Origin: an uncultured Eubacteriales bacterium
GTDB lineage: Bacteria > Bacillota > Clostridia > Lachnospirales > Lachnospiraceae
Direction: 5' to 3'
NCBI GenBank assembly: GCA_900318615.1
Contig: ONLK01000014.1
Coordinates: 1-48,720, forward strand
DNA length: 48,720 bases
The translations under genes and the position numbers were made by a program. This document shows positions 35,301 through 42,368 of this stretch, in pieces (position 1 is the stretch's first letter; every line of letters begins with the position of its first letter). The notes beneath the pieces are model-generated. The model saw only the letters and a list, made by a program, of their open reading frames with translations. It ran no database searches and had not been told where the DNA came from.

Positions 35301-35885
35301 GGCGCGGGAAGCGTTTTGGGGGAAGCCCAGTCCGGACACATCGCCGATGTCGGCTATGATCTTTACTGCAAGCTTCTGAACGAATCTGTGCGGCAGGCAA
35401 AGGGCGAGGATGTATCGAAGGAAGACTTCGACACTTCGATTGATCTTGATATGGACGCCTTCATTCCGGATTCCTACATTGGAAACGGGGCACAGAAGAT
35501 GGATATCTACCGTCGGATTGCCTCGATCAGCACGCAGAATGAGTACGACGATATGCTTGAAGAGCTTCTGGACCGCTTCGGAGATCCGCCGAAGAGCGTT
35601 CAGAATCTGCTGCAGGCGGCGCTTCTTAAGGCAATGGCGCATCAGGATTATCTGACGGATGTGACGCAGAAGGGAAATGTCATACGGCTGACCTTTTATG
35701 AAAAGGCAAAGATCGATGTAGCGCAGTTTCAGGCCTTTATCAGCTTCTACGGCGGACGCATGAAGATGACAGCCGGAAAAGCACCGGTTCTTGTCTATAC
35801 AAATCCGATTCGGGGCGGCCGGGAGGGCAGCATGCTCGTGCTCGTAAGAGAGATTCTGGACAAGTTAAATACACTGGTGATATAA
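32367..35885 (+). CDS. mfd: Transcription-repair coupling factor
   Basis: An 1172-residue translocase that removes RNA polymerase stalled at DNA damage and recruits UvrA. Order: UvrB-homology module (about 10-300, with NGPGQFAVRGGILDIFPLTG), the RNA-polymerase interaction domain (about 490-560, DYVVHESHGLGIYRGIEK), superfamily 2 helicase domains with Walker A GDVGYGKTE (653-661) and DEEQ (754-757), the translocation motif near IRDLEIRGAGSVLGEAQSG, and the C-terminal TRCF domain. Full length. The ribosome binding site before ATG 32367 is weak (GAAAGAATG), suggesting low expression or coupling to pth. Confidence 0.97.
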   Translation: MKAFTSPLHELGEFEELQKALKTNTGVLEVTGCIDAQKTHFMSTLAENVHTKLIITYSEQRAREIEENYRFFDRKTALFPAKDFIFYQADVHSNLIERQRIQALKALCDRQPVTVITTIQALMNHGMPFDEWKKAAFTLKAGDELDLSACEQQLVRMGYERTAQVNGPGQFAVRGGILDIFPLTGENPCRIELFGDEIDGIRMFDAQTQRSIENCSSVMIYPATEMILGQELLNSGFKKIEKEAKTQETKLRKAMLTEEAFRVRSSFKELKDQMELIGSNDKLESYIGYFYSHTENFADYFPPDTVIFLDEPNRLMESAQASETEYRESMKSRLEKGYALPTQANILYSAQETANALNHHNCVGLCMIEGVRGAWQVSGRYSIQTASISPYNNDFEMLVKDLTKWKKKKYRVILLSASKTRGLRLAADLQERDLNAVFTEDADREVLPSQILVMYGNAHRGYEYPMIRFAVVTETDIFGREKKKRTRQRVYEGTSISSFEDLTPGDYVVHESHGLGIYRGIEKIEVDHVMKDYMRIEYQGGSSLYVLASNFDVIQKYADADVKKPKLNKLGSQDWNRTKSRVKGAVAEIAQELVDLYAARQNAQGFQFSPDTVWQQEFEELFPYEETDDQRRAIDEVKSDMESTKIMDRLICGDVGYGKTEIAIRAAFKAVQDGKQVAFLVPTTILAQQHYNTFVERLKSYPVTIGLMCRFRSASEQKETLKKLAAGQVDIVIGTHRLLSKDVSFKNLGLLVVDEEQRFGVTHKEKIKQMKKNVDVLTLTATPIPRTLHMSLVGIRDMSVLQEPPQDRLPIQTFVMEYNEEIVREAITRELARGGQVYYVYNRVNTIMDMADRLQKLLPEARVAFAHGQMAERELEKIMYDFINGDIDVLVTTTIIETGLDIPNANTMIIHDADQMGLAQLYQLRGRIGRSSRTSFAFLMYKRDKMLKEIAEKRLSAIREFTELGSGFKIAMRDLEIRGAGSVLGEAQSGHIADVGYDLYCKLLNESVRQAKGEDVSKEDFDTSIDLDMDAFIPDSYIGNGAQKMDIYRRIASISTQNEYDDMLEELLDRFGDPPKSVQNLLQAALLKAMAHQDYLTDVTQKGNVIRLTFYEKAKIDVAQFQAFISFYGGRMKMTAGKAPVLVYTNPIRGGREGSMLVLVREILDKLNTLVI

Positions 35886-35886
35886 T
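35857..35886 (+). promoter_or_regulatory. Promoter of the PrsA-like gene, overlapping the mfd end
   Basis: TGGACA (35857-35862), 18 bases, then a perfect TATAAT (35881-35886) that overlaps the mfd stop codon. The next gene starts 57 bases further on. Confidence 0.75.
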
Positions 35887-35942
35887 AAATCCAATTGCAC
35901 TGCATACGCAGTAAGTTTTATATTGACGGAGGATCTTTAACT

Positions 35943-37334
35943 ATGGGTTACGGTTTAAAGAAAGGAATGGCTGCGGCACTTTGCGCAGGCATGGTACTTT
36001 CACTCCTTTCCGGCTGCGGAAAGAAAGAAGAGAAGAAAGCAGTGGATGCAGACGCGGATGCTGTGACACTGAATGATACATCCATGAAGGAAGACGTAGC
36101 GAACTTCCTTGTTCGCTTCGATCAGGCGAAATTTGAAAGTTCTATGGGACAGTTCTATTCTTACTATGCATCTTCCTACTATGGGACTACGAATTACTGG
36201 GACCTTGATTTCTCAGGACAGGGCCAGACGGTAGCCGATTCGTTTAAGACAAGCGAACAGACGGTTCTGGAACAGCTGATGCTCTGCTCGGAGCATGCCT
36301 CTGATTACGATATTGTGCTGACCGATGATGAAAAACAGAAGATCAGCGATGCGGCCGCTTCCTTTATCGCATCGAATTCGCAGGACACGCTGGATGCCAT
36401 GAATGCAACCCAGGAAGTTGTCGAAGAGGCGCTTACCTATCTGACCATTCAGAGCAAAGTGGAGCAGGAAATGACAAAGGATGTCGATACCAATGTGACC
36501 GATGAGGAAGCTGCACAGAGGGATGTTGACTATGTAAGCTTTTATGCATCTGCCGAAGCTGATACAGAGGCTGTCAGCGAGGGTATGACAGAGAGAACAA
36601 CGGAAAATGCTTCGGAGGGAAGCTCCGAAGGGCTTGGCGTCAGTGAGGATACCAAGACCGGAAGCGCAGCTGAGACAGAGGCGGAAATCACAGCAGAGGG
36701 CACGGAAGCCGCAGCAGAAAACGCCGCTGAGAGTGGTACGGAAGCTGCAACCGGGACTGAAACGGAAAGCGAAACCGAGCTTGACGAGGCAACGATCGAG
36801 GCACGCGCGAAGGCGCAGGCGAAGGCGGAAGATTTCCTGAAGCAGGTACAGGATGCGGATGTGAAGGATGCGGATGCGTTTGACAAGCTGGCGGATGCGG
36901 CAGCAAAAGACAACAATAATGTAACCCACTCCACCTTCACCTTCGGAAAAGATGATTCCTATCCTGCCAAAGCAGTTATTGATGCAACCAATGATCTTAA
37001 AGACAACACGCTGGTTCAGCAGGTAATCCAGGATGGCAGTAACTTCTATGTTCTGTATGTATCGGATGCCTTTGATGAAGACGCGACGGAACAGAAGAAG
37101 CAGGAAATTGTTAACCAGAGAAAGCAGGATGCCATCGATGCCCAGTACAAAAAATGGGAAGCGGATGAAACCTGGGAAGTGAACAACGACTTCTTTGCTG
37201 CACTTGACTTTAATGTTTCCCTGACACAGCAGACGGAAGCTGTAACGGAAGCTGTATCGGAAGCTGCTTCCGAGACGCCGTCCGAGGGAACTTCGGAAGG
37301 CTCCGGCGAGGGTGAGGCTGTCAGCGTAAGCTGA
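35943..37334 (+). CDS. PrsA/SurA-like parvulin-type foldase lipoprotein with acidic insert
   Basis: A 463-residue predicted lipoprotein: signal peptide with lipobox LSGC and acylated C25; a SurA/PrsA-like helical N-domain (about 45-195); a parvulin-like core that begins DVDYVSFYA (195-202) and resumes at about 284 with the helix ARAKAQAKAEDFLKQ, then FDKLADAA and the late strands NFYVLYVSD; then a helical stretch and a Ser/Glu/Thr-rich tail (about 428-463). Between the first strand and first helix sits an acidic Ser/Thr/Glu/Ala low-complexity insert (about 204-283). Likely an extracytoplasmic foldase, though isomerase residues are not clearly conserved. ATG 35943 with GGAGG upstream and its own promoter. 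Confidence 0.75.
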   Translation: MGYGLKKGMAAALCAGMVLSLLSGCGKKEEKKAVDADADAVTLNDTSMKEDVANFLVRFDQAKFESSMGQFYSYYASSYYGTTNYWDLDFSGQGQTVADSFKTSEQTVLEQLMLCSEHASDYDIVLTDDEKQKISDAAASFIASNSQDTLDAMNATQEVVEEALTYLTIQSKVEQEMTKDVDTNVTDEEAAQRDVDYVSFYASAEADTEAVSEGMTERTTENASEGSSEGLGVSEDTKTGSAAETEAEITAEGTEAAAENAAESGTEAATGTETESETELDEATIEARAKAQAKAEDFLKQVQDADVKDADAFDKLADAAAKDNNNVTHSTFTFGKDDSYPAKAVIDATNDLKDNTLVQQVIQDGSNFYVLYVSDAFDEDATEQKKQEIVNQRKQDAIDAQYKKWEADETWEVNNDFFAALDFNVSLTQQTEAVTEAVSEAASETPSEGTSEGSGEGEAVSVS

Positions 37335-37391
37335 TCCGGATTTGATTTTCTTCCGAAAACCTGATAAATGGGAAAAATGGAAAAAAAACAG

Positions 37392-37419
37392 GCGCTCCGC
37401 GGTTTACACCGCGGAGCGC
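37392..37419. terminator. GC-rich hairpin after the PrsA-like gene
   Basis: A perfect 12-bp stem (37392-37403 with 37408-37419). On the + strand it is followed only by TTATGTTA, but on the left it is preceded by eight A. It is therefore a textbook terminator for the minus strand and only a weak one for the PrsA-like gene, which lies on the + strand. Confidence 0.6.
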
Positions 37420-37429
37420 TTATGTTATA

Positions 37430-37483
37430 GTATGGCCATACAATTTAGCATAGTACAGTGATAATCAGATGTCGCATTATCAC
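37430..37483. promoter_or_regulatory. Two palindromes before the amino acid binding-protein gene
   Basis: GTATGGCCATAC (37430-37441) is a perfect 12-bp palindrome. GTGATAAT (37458-37465) is repeated in inverted form as ATTATCAC (37476-37483) around a 10-base spacer. TATAG and GATAAT -10-like elements lie among them. The second repeat ends 6 bases before the ribosome binding site, so it could be a repressor site or a mRNA stem. Confidence 0.5.
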
Positions 37484-37499
37484 AGCAAAGGAGACGGGT

Positions 37500-38327
37500 A
37501 TGAATAGGAAACTTGTTTGCGCGGTAACAGTATCGGCGGTCGTTTTCTCAATGGCAGGGACGGTCATGGCTGCGGATAACGGTCTGGCAGAAGATGGAAA
37601 GTTCGTCGTTGGATTTGACGCGGAGTATCCGCCGTATGGCTATAAGGACGATAATGGAGAGTATACCGGTTTTGACCTGGAGCTGGCCCAGGGTGTGGCG
37701 GACCTTGAGGGATGGGAGCTTGTCAAAACGCCGATTGACTGGGATTCCAAGGACATGGAACTGAATTCGGGTGCCATCGACTGCATCTGGAATGGATTTA
37801 CGATGACCGGCCGTGAGGATGATTATACCTGGTCAGTACCGTATGTTGATAACAGCCAGGTGATTGTCGTTTCGAAGGATTCGGGTATTACGGATCTGGC
37901 AGGGCTTTCCGGAAAAATTGTCGGCGTGCAGGCAGCTTCCGCTGCGCTTACCCTGCTGGAGGATCCGGAGGGACAGAAAGATCTGGCGGATACCTTTGCA
38001 CAGCTGCAGCAGTTCCCGGATTACAATACAGCGTTCACCGAGCTGCAGGCTGGCAGTATTGATGCGCTGGCGATGGATGTCGGAGTTGCCAAATATCAGG
38101 TCAGCAGCCGTGACGGATTCGTTATTCTGGATGAGGCGCTGAACTCGGAGCAGTATGCCATTGGATTTAAGAAAGGAAATACCGCGCTGCGGGATATCGT
38201 AGATGCCGACCTTCAGAAACTGGTTGACAACGGGACTTTCGATAAACTGGCAGAAAAGTATGACCTGACCGAGTTTGTCACTCTCGGCAGGGGAACAGAG
38301 GGAACGACCGAGAAAGCTACCGAATAA
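37500..38327 (+). CDS. Polar amino acid ABC transporter, substrate-binding protein
   Basis: A 275-residue exported binding protein of family 3 (SBP_bac_3; polar amino acid uptake). Signal peptide of about 24 residues ending VMA with cleavage before A-D-N; there is no lipobox. Characteristic opening KFVVGFDAEYPPYGYKD, then YTGFDLELAQGVA, the ligand-binding FTMTGREDDY segment and LQAGSIDALAMD. It ends in a short Thr/Glu tail (GTEGTTEKATE). ATG 37500 follows AAAGGAGAC. The real amino acid is not clear; cystine, glutamine, arginine or histidine are all possible. Separated from its permease by a terminator. Confidence 0.9.
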   Translation: MNRKLVCAVTVSAVVFSMAGTVMAADNGLAEDGKFVVGFDAEYPPYGYKDDNGEYTGFDLELAQGVADLEGWELVKTPIDWDSKDMELNSGAIDCIWNGFTMTGREDDYTWSVPYVDNSQVIVVSKDSGITDLAGLSGKIVGVQAASAALTLLEDPEGQKDLADTFAQLQQFPDYNTAFTELQAGSIDALAMDVGVAKYQVSSRDGFVILDEALNSEQYAIGFKKGNTALRDIVDADLQKLVDNGTFDKLAEKYDLTEFVTLGRGTEGTTEKATE

Positions 38328-38395
38328 TTGCAGTGAACGTAATCTTTTCGGTAAGGGTTATTTCAGACATCGGTTTTTATAACTTACACATGTAC

Positions 38396-38423
38396 AGCCT
38401 CCGGCGGCGGCCGGGGGCTTTTT
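38396..38423 (+). terminator. Intrinsic terminator between binding protein and permease genes
   Basis: Stem 38396-38405 with 38410-38419 (one G-T pair), loop GGCG, then five T (38419-38423). It parallels the livJ-livH terminator. Confidence 0.88.
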
Positions 38424-38436
38424 CGGGGGTTTATTC

Positions 38437-39087
38437 ATGAGAATTCAGGTTGTCCTGCAGCAGCTCGCCTCGGGTATGCTGCGTTCTCTTTGGATTTTTA
38501 TACTGACACTGGTATTTTCACTGCCGCTCGGACTGATCGTGTCTTTCGGAAGAATGTCGAAAAACGTGGTTCTGCGGACGATTGTGAAGATCTATATCTC
38601 CATTATGCGCGGTACTCCGCTGATGCTTCAGCTTCTCGTGGTTTATTTCGGGCCGTACTATCTGTTCGGTATGAGCATAGGCGGAAATTATCGTTTCACA
38701 GCGATTATCATAGGCTTTTCTGTTAATTACGCAGCTTATTTTGCGGAAATTTACCGGTCCGGAATTGAATCCATGCCGGCAGGGCAGTACGAGGCAGCCC
38801 AGCTGCTGGGGTATTCAAAAAGTTCAACCTTTTTCCGGATTATCCTGCCGCAGGTCATGAAACGGATTCTGCCGTCCATCACAAACGAAGTTATCACGCT
38901 GGTAAAGGATACCTCTCTTGCCTTTTCTCTTGCCTACGCGGAAATGTTTACCATTGCCAAGCAGATTGCCGCATCCCAGACCAGCTTTGTGCCTTTTATT
39001 GCCGCTGGAGTTTTCTATTACATATTCAACCTGGTGGTAGCCCTGATCATGGAACGAATCGAAAAGAGCATGAGTTACTACCGGTAA
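38437..39087 (+). CDS. Polar amino acid ABC transporter permease
   Basis: A 216-residue membrane permease of the HisM/GlnP family with about five transmembrane segments. It has the N-terminal GTPLMLQLLVVYFG region and the EAA coupling loop YAEIYRSGIESMPAGQYEAAQLLGYS (split across 105-130). As there is one permease gene, it probably works as a homodimer. Start ATG 38437 follows a G-rich GGGGGT site. It lies 59 bases before its ATPase partner. Confidence 0.94.
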   Translation: MRIQVVLQQLASGMLRSLWIFILTLVFSLPLGLIVSFGRMSKNVVLRTIVKIYISIMRGTPLMLQLLVVYFGPYYLFGMSIGGNYRFTAIIIGFSVNYAAYFAEIYRSGIESMPAGQYEAAQLLGYSKSSTFFRIILPQVMKRILPSITNEVITLVKDTSLAFSLAYAEMFTIAKQIAASQTSFVPFIAAGVFYYIFNLVVALIMERIEKSMSYYR

Positions 39088-39146
39088 CAGGTACAGACGC
39101 TTGTGATCCGATGGCAGCGTAATTTAGAAGAAAGGCAGGTTTCATC

Positions 39147-39902
39147 ATGAAAATTCTGGAGATGAATCATATACAGAAATCGTTCGGGGATCTGGAAGTT
39201 CTGAAGGATATATCCCTGAGCGTGGAGGACGGAGAAATACTATCCATCATCGGTCCTTCCGGTTCCGGTAAATCAACATTACTTCGCTGCGCTGCCATGC
39301 TGGAGAACGTCAACGGCGGCGAAGTTATCTACATGGGGAAAAAGGCATCCTGGGCGGATGAAACAGGACGCCACATGATCAAGGGAGAAGATGCGGTGAA
39401 GGTCCGTCAGATATTCGGCCTTGTTTTTCAGAACTTCAATCTGTTTCCTCATTATACGGTTTTGAAGAACATTACCGAAGCGCCTATTCTGAATCAGCAT
39501 CGGAATAAGGAAGAGGTATATGCACAAGCCCGTGAGCTTTTAAGGAAAATCGGACTGTCCGACAAGGAAAATGCCTACCCGTACCAGCTGTCCGGCGGGC
39601 AGCAGCAGCGTGCCGCTATTGCACGGGCGCTGGCACTGAACCCGAAAGTTCTGTTTTTTGATGAACCGACCTCCGCCCTGGACCCGGAGATTACCGGCGA
39701 GGTTCTGAAAGTTATTAAATCGCTTGCAAGTCTTCACATTGCCATGGTTATTGTTACTCATGAAATGGCCTTTGCCCGGGACATCAGCGACCGGATCCTT
39801 TTTATGGACAAAGGAATTATTGCGCTGGAAGGAAGTCCGGATGAAGTATTTCATGCAGACCATCAGAGAATGAAGGAATTTCTCGGAAAGTTCAGCAGAT
39901 AA
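39147..39902 (+). CDS. Polar amino acid ABC transporter ATP-binding protein (GlnQ-like)
   Basis: A 251-residue ATPase that drives the importer. Walker A GPSGSGKS (36-43), Q-loop VFQNFNLFPHYTVLKNI, signature LSGGQQQRAAIARALAL, Walker B VLFFDEPTSALDPE and switch His in VTHEM: all intact. The inserted segment after GKKASWADETG is typical of this subfamily. ATG 39147 with AAAGGCAGG upstream. Last gene of the SBP-permease-ATPase unit. Confidence 0.95.
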   Translation: MKILEMNHIQKSFGDLEVLKDISLSVEDGEILSIIGPSGSGKSTLLRCAAMLENVNGGEVIYMGKKASWADETGRHMIKGEDAVKVRQIFGLVFQNFNLFPHYTVLKNITEAPILNQHRNKEEVYAQARELLRKIGLSDKENAYPYQLSGGQQQRAAIARALALNPKVLFFDEPTSALDPEITGEVLKVIKSLASLHIAMVIVTHEMAFARDISDRILFMDKGIIALEGSPDEVFHADHQRMKEFLGKFSR

Positions 39903-39936
39903 TATCAGGCCTCAAAGAGGCGCCGGTGTAAAAGAT

Positions 39937-39968
39937 TATAATTAGCACTCAGATGCGAGTGTTGCTAA
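39937..39968. promoter_or_regulatory. CIRCE-like operator overlapping a TATAAT
   Basis: TTAGCACTC (39942-39950), 9 bases, TGTTGCTAA (39960-39968). Against the HrcA operator TTAGCACTC-N9-GAGTGCTAA the left arm is identical and the right arm matches 6 of 9, at the exact spacing. A TATAAT (39937-39942) overlaps the left end, the position CIRCE often takes relative to its promoter, but I see no good -35 for it. HrcA binding is inference. Confidence 0.5.
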
Positions 39969-39975
39969 GCAACTA

Positions 39976-40005
39976 TTGACATTTCCTTCTTTTATGTAGT
40001 AATAT
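39976..40005 (+). promoter_or_regulatory. Promoter of the COG0523 metal cassette
   Basis: TTGACA (39976-39981), 18 bases, TAATAT (40000-40005), about 50 bases before the first gene. It lies 7 bases after the CIRCE-like element. Confidence 0.65.
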
Positions 40006-40057
40006 GCAATACGTGCAAATTATGTTTTCTTTTTTATAGAAGGAAGGTCTTGCTACG

Positions 40058-41170
40058 ATGACAAAGATAGATATTATTTCCGGATTTCTTGGCGCCGGTA
40101 AGACGACGCTGATCAAAAAGCTGATCGCGGAAGTCTTCAGGGGACAGCAGATCGTTCTGATCGAGAACGAGTTCGGAGAAATCGGTATTGACGGCGGATT
40201 CCTGAAGGACGCCGGAATTAACATTACAGAAATGAACAGCGGATGCATTTGCTGTTCACTGGTTGGTGATTTTGGACAGGCATTGCGCAAGGTAGAGGAA
40301 CAGTTTCATCCGGATCGTATCCTGATTGAGCCGTCCGGTGTTGGAAAACTTTCCGATGTACGCCGCGCAGTTGAAAACGTCGCGAAGGATGTAGACATGA
40401 AGGTCAACAGCCTTACGACCGTTGTCGATGCCAAGAAAGTTAACATGTACATGAAGAACTTCGGAGAGTTTTACAATAATCAGGTAGAAAGCGCCGGCAC
40501 CATCGTACTGAGCCGTACACAGGAAATCTCCGGGGATAAGCTGAACGAAGTAGTGGCTATGCTGAAGGAAAAGAATCCGAAGGCTGCCTTTATCACGACA
40601 GCGTGGGATCAGATTTCCGGACAGCAGATTCTGGCGGCTATGGAAAAATCCGTGGATCTGGCCGCCGAACTGATGGCGTCCGTGGACGAGGATGAGGATG
40701 AGGATGAGGAATGCTGCTGCCATCATCACCACGATCATGATGAAGAAGAACATGACCACGAGCATCATGAGCACCATCATGAACACTGCAAAGAAGAGCA
40801 CGCTCATCATCATGAACACGATGGAGAAGAACATGCTCATCATGAGCACGATGAGGAGGAGCATGAACACCATCATCACCATCACCATCATGACGCAGAC
40901 GATGTATTTACGAGCTGGGGGACCGAGACTGCCCGCAAGTACACGAAAGAGGAGCTGGAAGGTATTCTGACCGCTCTGGATGACGGCAGCTTCGGCGCTA
41001 TTCTCCGTGCCAAGGGCATGCTTCCGTCAGCTGACGGCGGATGGATTTACTTTGACATGGTGCCGGGCGAACACGAGCTTCGGGATGGACAGCCGGAAGT
41101 TACCGGAAAATTCTGCGTTATCGGTTCCGAACTGAAGGAAGACCGGCTCGCAGAACTTTTCAAAGCCTGA
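40058..41170 (+). CDS. COG0523 (CobW-like) GTPase, putative zinc/metal chaperone with His-rich loop
   Basis: A 370-residue G3E-family protein. Walker A GFLGAGKTT (9-17), ENEFGEIGID (36-45), the metal-binding C63-x-C65-C66 (GCICC), EPSG (91-94) and a C-terminal CobW_C-like domain (about 282-368). Between the domains lies an acidic, His-rich segment (about 209-279) with 31 His and four Cys, a metal buffer. The guanine-selecting NKxD motif is replaced by SRTQ (152-155), so nucleotide specificity may differ. The family is known for zinc, cobalt or iron delivery; zinc is the best guess from the His-rich loop. ATG 40058 with AAGGAAGG upstream. The next gene belongs to the same cassette. Confidence 0.87.
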   Translation: MTKIDIISGFLGAGKTTLIKKLIAEVFRGQQIVLIENEFGEIGIDGGFLKDAGINITEMNSGCICCSLVGDFGQALRKVEEQFHPDRILIEPSGVGKLSDVRRAVENVAKDVDMKVNSLTTVVDAKKVNMYMKNFGEFYNNQVESAGTIVLSRTQEISGDKLNEVVAMLKEKNPKAAFITTAWDQISGQQILAAMEKSVDLAAELMASVDEDEDEDEECCCHHHHDHDEEEHDHEHHEHHHEHCKEEHAHHHEHDGEEHAHHEHDEEEHEHHHHHHHHDADDVFTSWGTETARKYTKEELEGILTALDDGSFGAILRAKGMLPSADGGWIYFDMVPGEHELRDGQPEVTGKFCVIGSELKEDRLAELFKA

Positions 41171-41199
41171 TGAATTCCGGAGACTGTGAGGATAACAAC

Positions 41200-42144
41200 A
41201 TGATAACGATACCTGTTTATCTGATTACCGGGTTCCTGGAAAGCGGCAAGACAACGTTTATGCAGGATGTCCTTTCTTCTCCCGATTTTGCAGACGGGTC
41301 ACGTACGCTGCTGCTTTTATGTGAGGAGGGCGAAACCGAATACGATAAAGAGGATTATCTTCGCCACAATATTGAAATAGAAACCGTCGGCGATGAATCT
41401 CAGCTCACACCGCAAAATCTGGAGGCACTGCAGAAAAAGCATAAACCGGAACGAGTATTCATTGAATTCAACGGCATGTGGGATTCTCAGAAGTTTGCCA
41501 GCGGGAGCATGCCGAAAAAGTGGGAGCTGGTTCAGGTTATAACGCTGGTAGACGGAAGTACGTTTGAGGTTTATCTGAACAATATGCGTATGCTCATGAG
41601 CAATATCTTCCGCCTGACCGAACTGGTTATCTTCAACCGCTGCACGCCCGACATGGACCTGCAGAAATTCCGCCGCGCCGTAAAGGCTGTCAACCAGCAG
41701 GCGATGGTTGATTTCGAGGATGCGGACGGAAACCCGATTGACATTGGGAAAATGAAGCCGCCGTATGACATTGATGCGGATGTCATCGATATCACTGATG
41801 TGGACTGGGGCCTGTGGTATCTGGATATGACGGATAATCCGGACCGTTATAAGGGAAAAACGGTTAAATTCACCGCAAAGGTGATGATTCCAAAAAAATT
41901 CCCGGACGGTTTGTTTATACCCGGCCGAAATGCCATGACCTGCTGCGCGAACGATATCCGGTTTATCGGCTATGTGTGCAAGTCGAAGTATGTCAGCCGC
42001 CTGAAACAGAGACAGTGGCTGGAAGTGACGGCAGTCGTAAAATATGAGTACAGTGAAGCTTATAAAGGAGAAGGACCGGTTCTGTATTCTACCCATCTGA
42101 AATCCGTTGGGGAGCCGGAGGATGAACTGGTTTACTTTAACTAA
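41200..42144 (+). CDS. COG0523-like P-loop domain fused to a DUF1980 (YcgQ/TIGR03943)-like domain
   Basis: A 314-residue protein. N-terminal P-loop domain like COG0523: GFLESGKTTF (11-20), VFIEFNGMW in place of the EPSG switch region, and NRCT (146-149) in place of NKxD; the CxCC metal motif is absent. From about 205 the sequence changes to a domain like the C-terminus of YcgQ: NPDRYKGKTVKFTAKV, then FIPGRNAMTCCANDIRFIGYVC with C248, C249 and C260. In other bacteria that domain is usually a separate protein next to a permease. ATG 41200 is chosen because TGAGGA is 7 bases upstream; an earlier ATG (41170) overlaps the previous stop without a site. Probably co-transcribed with the gene before it. 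Confidence 0.7.
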   Translation: MITIPVYLITGFLESGKTTFMQDVLSSPDFADGSRTLLLLCEEGETEYDKEDYLRHNIEIETVGDESQLTPQNLEALQKKHKPERVFIEFNGMWDSQKFASGSMPKKWELVQVITLVDGSTFEVYLNNMRMLMSNIFRLTELVIFNRCTPDMDLQKFRRAVKAVNQQAMVDFEDADGNPIDIGKMKPPYDIDADVIDITDVDWGLWYLDMTDNPDRYKGKTVKFTAKVMIPKKFPDGLFIPGRNAMTCCANDIRFIGYVCKSKYVSRLKQRQWLEVTAVVKYEYSEAYKGEGPVLYSTHLKSVGEPEDELVYFN

Positions 42145-42150
42145 TGGCTG

Positions 42151-42187
42151 AACAGGCAGTCCCACCGGGGGCTGCCTGTTTTTTTTT
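42151..42187 (+). terminator. Intrinsic terminator of the metal cassette
   Basis: AACAGGCAG and the next four bases (42151-42163) pair with 42168-42180 (one T-G pair), loop ACCG, then nine T (42179-42187). Confidence 0.93.
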
Positions 42188-42246
42188 GAACGGTGTTCCG
42201 GCGGGCATACGGGCAGGCGCTTGTGCTTCCGGCAGGCTGATTTTTC

Positions 42247-42275
42247 TTGTAGTGGCATTGCGAAAAGGGTATAAT
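42247..42275 (+). promoter_or_regulatory. Promoter of the phosphofructokinase gene
   Basis: TTGTAG (42247-42252), 17 bases, perfect TATAAT (42270-42275), giving a leader of about 87 bases. Confidence 0.7.
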
Positions 42276-42368
42276 CAATTTATCAAAGATTGTACATAAA
42301 ACGGTTCTGTTTTGGAGAATGAGGCTCTGATATTGTAGTTGCATTTCTAAAGAAAGGTGGAGTTTGCT

